A stretch of 34,835 bases of DNA, taken from Thermoplasmatales archaeon SM1-50 (GTDB taxonomy: Archaea > Thermoplasmatota > E2 > DHVEG-1). Below are positions 32,616-34,835 of this stretch, piece by piece. The notes beneath the pieces are model-generated. The model was given only the letters and a program-made list of their open reading frames with translations. It was not told where the DNA came from and searched no databases. Numbering within the stretch: position 1 is the first letter of the stretch; the number at the start of each line of letters is the position of its first letter. The stretch spans positions 1 to 34,835 of the forward strand of contig LSSI01000076.1 of assembly GCA_001595945.1 (NCBI GenBank), given 5' to 3'. The position numbers and the translations under genes are program-made.

Positions 32616-34835
32616 ATGCAAAATGATTTGTTGAAGAAAGGAATTGTTTTTGGAATAATTACATTAGTAGTCACAAGTGGAATATTCATCTTGATGCCAA
32701 GTATGAAGGCAGGTCTAACCGATGGACTCATTGGCTATTGGAGTTTTAATAGTGGAACAGCAAATGACGACTCAGGAAATGGTCATCATGGAACAGTATA
32801 TGGTGCAACAATAGTCGAAGGAAAATCTGGGGATGCATATAGTTTCAATGGTGATGACTATATTTCTCTTCCTGATTTTACCTCCTCATATAACCAAGGA
32901 ACGTTTGTTGCATGGGTAAAACATTCAATTCCCAATGGACAAGTCGGGCTTATCTATGCAGAAGCAGATGAGGATGCTGTGATAAATAAACCCTATATTT
33001 GGTTCGGATTTGATGGAGGTAAACTCTATTTTGCAAGAGATGTCTATGGCATGGAATCAAATTATCAAGGTAAAGTTGATGTTGGGTCAAATGATGGTCT
33101 ATGGCATTGTGTTGTTTTTTTATCAACAGGGTCAGCGAATCGTTTTTATTTCGATGGTGTAGAGGTTTTTCCTACGTGGCAGGATGGAAATGTTCCAGCG
33201 GGAATCTGGTTCAATGACCAGACCACAGATACCAATGCAATCGGAGTATGTAATCAACCTTCGCATTATGGATTCTTTAATGGAGTTATTGATGAAGTGC
33301 GTATGTATGATAGAGCATTAACCTCTGATGAGATTCAGAATTTATTTAATCCGCCATCGTTAGTAGGTTATTGGAATTTCGATGAAGGGAGTGGTAACAT
33401 TCTCCATGATTCGTCAGAATATGGATATGATGGGGTAATTAATGGTGCAACATGGACTACAGGAATTTCAGGGGGAGCATTGAGTTTTGATGGAATCAAT
33501 GATTATGTTCAATTCTCAAGCCCTGTATTAAATACACCACCATATACTGTATGTGCTTGGGTTAAAGCATTAACACTACCAGGAGGTTCAACCGCTCATA
33601 TACTAAGTAATGGTGGTAACACCCAAACCAGTTATGGTTTCTATTTTTCGATAGAATATGCTAATAACTGGCAATTTGGGGCAGCAATGGAGGGTGGGAA
33701 TGTACTACATCTTGCCAATTCTCCTGCGTCTACTGAGAATTGGTATTTTTTAGTTGGAATATGGGATGGCTCATCAGAACCCAATCATCTTAAATTATTT
33801 GTAAATGGTGAGCCATTAGGTACATATATTAGCTCTCAACCTTGGTCCACAGGTTCAGCTCATAATTTGCGAATGGCAGCTCCTTCCGACCAACTCAATT
33901 ATCTGTTTCATGGATTTCTTGATGAAGTCCGCATATATAATAGAATATTAACTGATAATGAAATAATAGAACTTTCAGAAATTATCGAAAATGAATCACC
34001 TACCGCTGATCCAGGTGGACCCTATTATGCAAATGTCAATAATGCAATCACTTTTGATGGCTCTGGCAGTAGCGACACCGATGGCACGATAGCAGGATAT
34101 CGATGGGACTGGACCAATGATGGGACATATGATACGGATTGGCTTTCATCAGCCACGACAACACATAGTTACTCTTCAGTTGGAACATATACGGTGAAAC
34201 TAGAAGTAAAAGATGATGATGGTGCGACTGATAATGATACAGCGACAGCAACGATAACATCCGAGGGTGAAGCGATACCAACAGCAGAAGCAAATGGACC
34301 ATACTCAGGATATGTCAATCATCCTATTTCATTCAGTAGTGCAGGGAGTGTTGGAGGTTCTGAAGGATTTATTACATCATGGTATTGGACGTTTGGGGAT
34401 GAAGCAGTTAGCAGTCAGCAGAACCCGACTCATACGTATACATCTAGTGGAACCTTTACTGTGACATTGAAAGTAACAAACAATTATGGTCAAACCCACA
34501 CAGATACAACAACAGCTACAATCTCCGATATATCACCTGAGCAATTTCCACCTGTTGCCAATGCAGGTGGACCATACACAGGGATTGTTGGAACGCCCAT
34601 TACATTTAACGGTTCAGGAAGCATCGATGCAGACGGAACGATTGTCAGTTATCTCTGGAACTTTGGAGATGGCACAGCAGGGATAGGTGTTAATCCCACG
34701 CACACTTATACGACTGCTGGGAATTATACAGTAATTTTAACAGTCACTGATAATGAGACTTTAACACATTCAAATTCAACAACAGCAAACATCAATGTGT
34801 CTGGACCGCCCACGATTGTCATATCAATAGATATC
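32616..34835 (+). CDS. Secreted LamG and PKD repeat protein, 3' end outside window
   Basis: The frame from ATG 32616 (GGAGG at 32604-32608) is open for 740 codons to the window edge. Residues 1-32 form a signal peptide or N-terminal anchor (IVFGIITLVVTSGIFIL). Two LamG/concanavalin-like domains follow: residues about 37-243 (LIGYWSFNSG to GVIDEVRMYDRALT) and 247-450 (LVGYWNFDEGSG to GFLDEVRIYNRILT). Three PKD domains come next, opening with ADPGGPYYA near 460, AEANGPYSG near 555 and ANAGGPYTG near 646. LamG domains often bind glycans; PKD domains act as rigid spacers. The role is probably cell-surface adhesion or polymer binding. Any catalytic part would be beyond the window. Confidence 0.85.
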   Translation, partial: MQNDLLKKGIVFGIITLVVTSGIFILMPSMKAGLTDGLIGYWSFNSGTANDDSGNGHHGTVYGATIVEGKSGDAYSFNGDDYISLPDFTSSYNQGTFVAWVKHSIPNGQVGLIYAEADEDAVINKPYIWFGFDGGKLYFARDVYGMESNYQGKVDVGSNDGLWHCVVFLSTGSANRFYFDGVEVFPTWQDGNVPAGIWFNDQTTDTNAIGVCNQPSHYGFFNGVIDEVRMYDRALTSDEIQNLFNPPSLVGYWNFDEGSGNILHDSSEYGYDGVINGATWTTGISGGALSFDGINDYVQFSSPVLNTPPYTVCAWVKALTLPGGSTAHILSNGGNTQTSYGFYFSIEYANNWQFGAAMEGGNVLHLANSPASTENWYFLVGIWDGSSEPNHLKLFVNGEPLGTYISSQPWSTGSAHNLRMAAPSDQLNYLFHGFLDEVRIYNRILTDNEIIELSEIIENESPTADPGGPYYANVNNAITFDGSGSSDTDGTIAGYRWDWTNDGTYDTDWLSSATTTHSYSSVGTYTVKLEVKDDDGATDNDTATATITSEGEAIPTAEANGPYSGYVNHPISFSSAGSVGGSEGFITSWYWTFGDEAVSSQQNPTHTYTSSGTFTVTLKVTNNYGQTHTDTTTATISDISPEQFPPVANAGGPYTGIVGTPITFNGSGSIDADGTIVSYLWNFGDGTAGIGVNPTHTYTTAGNYTVILTVTDNETLTHSNSTTANINVSGPPTIVISIDI

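Noticed and set aside
34048-34302. Leftward His/Leu-rich frame opposite the PKD region
   Set aside because: Complement of the PKD coding sequence, which is open over 740 codons with clear domains on the plus strand.

Overview
The window reads as archaeal chromosome. Diagnostic genes are aNAC (nascent-chain factor with a UBA tail), ribosomal protein S3Ae, an Nre-type DNA repair protein and an Mre11-Rad50 pair. TATA-type box A elements sit about 25-30 bases before several starts that have little or no leader. Many secreted proteins carry PKD, LamG or Ca-binding aspartate-rich repeats. The DNA is AT-rich. This combination suggests a euryarchaeal lineage, most likely Thermoplasmatota from sediment or water; that placement is an inference from gene content, not a phylogeny.

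Layout: (1) 1-619, an Era-like GTPase running off the left edge. (2) 986-5064, a secreted metzincin-like protease, a small exported partner, a membrane protein, a small basic protein and three tiny overlapping genes. (3) 5195-10809, a coiled-coil protein convergent with a tightly overlapping operon of flavin disulfide reductase, mre11 and rad50. (4) 10960-18565, a leftward housekeeping block: secreted Ntn-hydrolase-like protein, S3Ae, radical SAM protein with Nre, acetyltransferase with methyltransferase, and Toprim protein with UPF0235 and aNAC. (5) 18621-23179, nnr (NAD(P)HX repair), divergent from aNAC over one shared TATA element, then a membrane protein, a phosphoesterase and a zinc-ribbon protein. 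(6) 23180-24367, mostly non-coding, with a PKD gene remnant, a strong hairpin, a poly-T tract and a small two-helix membrane protein. (7) 24368-29369, an integrated mobile element: tyrosine integrase, ribbon-helix-helix regulators, a run of very small overlapping genes, an SF3 primase-helicase, inverted GTAACAGGAT repeats that could be its replication origin, and two tandem paralogous miniproteins. (8) 29722-34835, three large secreted genes: Ca-repeat plus transglutaminase-like, adhesin-like plus PKD, and LamG plus PKD. The last runs off the right edge.

The most unusual signal is a dispersed intergenic repeat of about 50 bases (core AAATCCGTGTCACTGC, a pyrimidine-rich stretch, then usually TGAGGATATG and a TATA-like end). 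All copies lie in the same orientation. They separate the secreted-protein genes on the right, flank the integrated element on both sides and also precede the small-gene cluster near 4.2 kb. They may be a shared promoter module or a recombination site that moves secreted-protein genes as cassettes. Other points of note are a probable -1 frameshift and an in-frame stop in the mobile element, a 59-base exact internal duplication in a Ca-repeat protein, and a metzincin whose third zinc ligand position is Asn.
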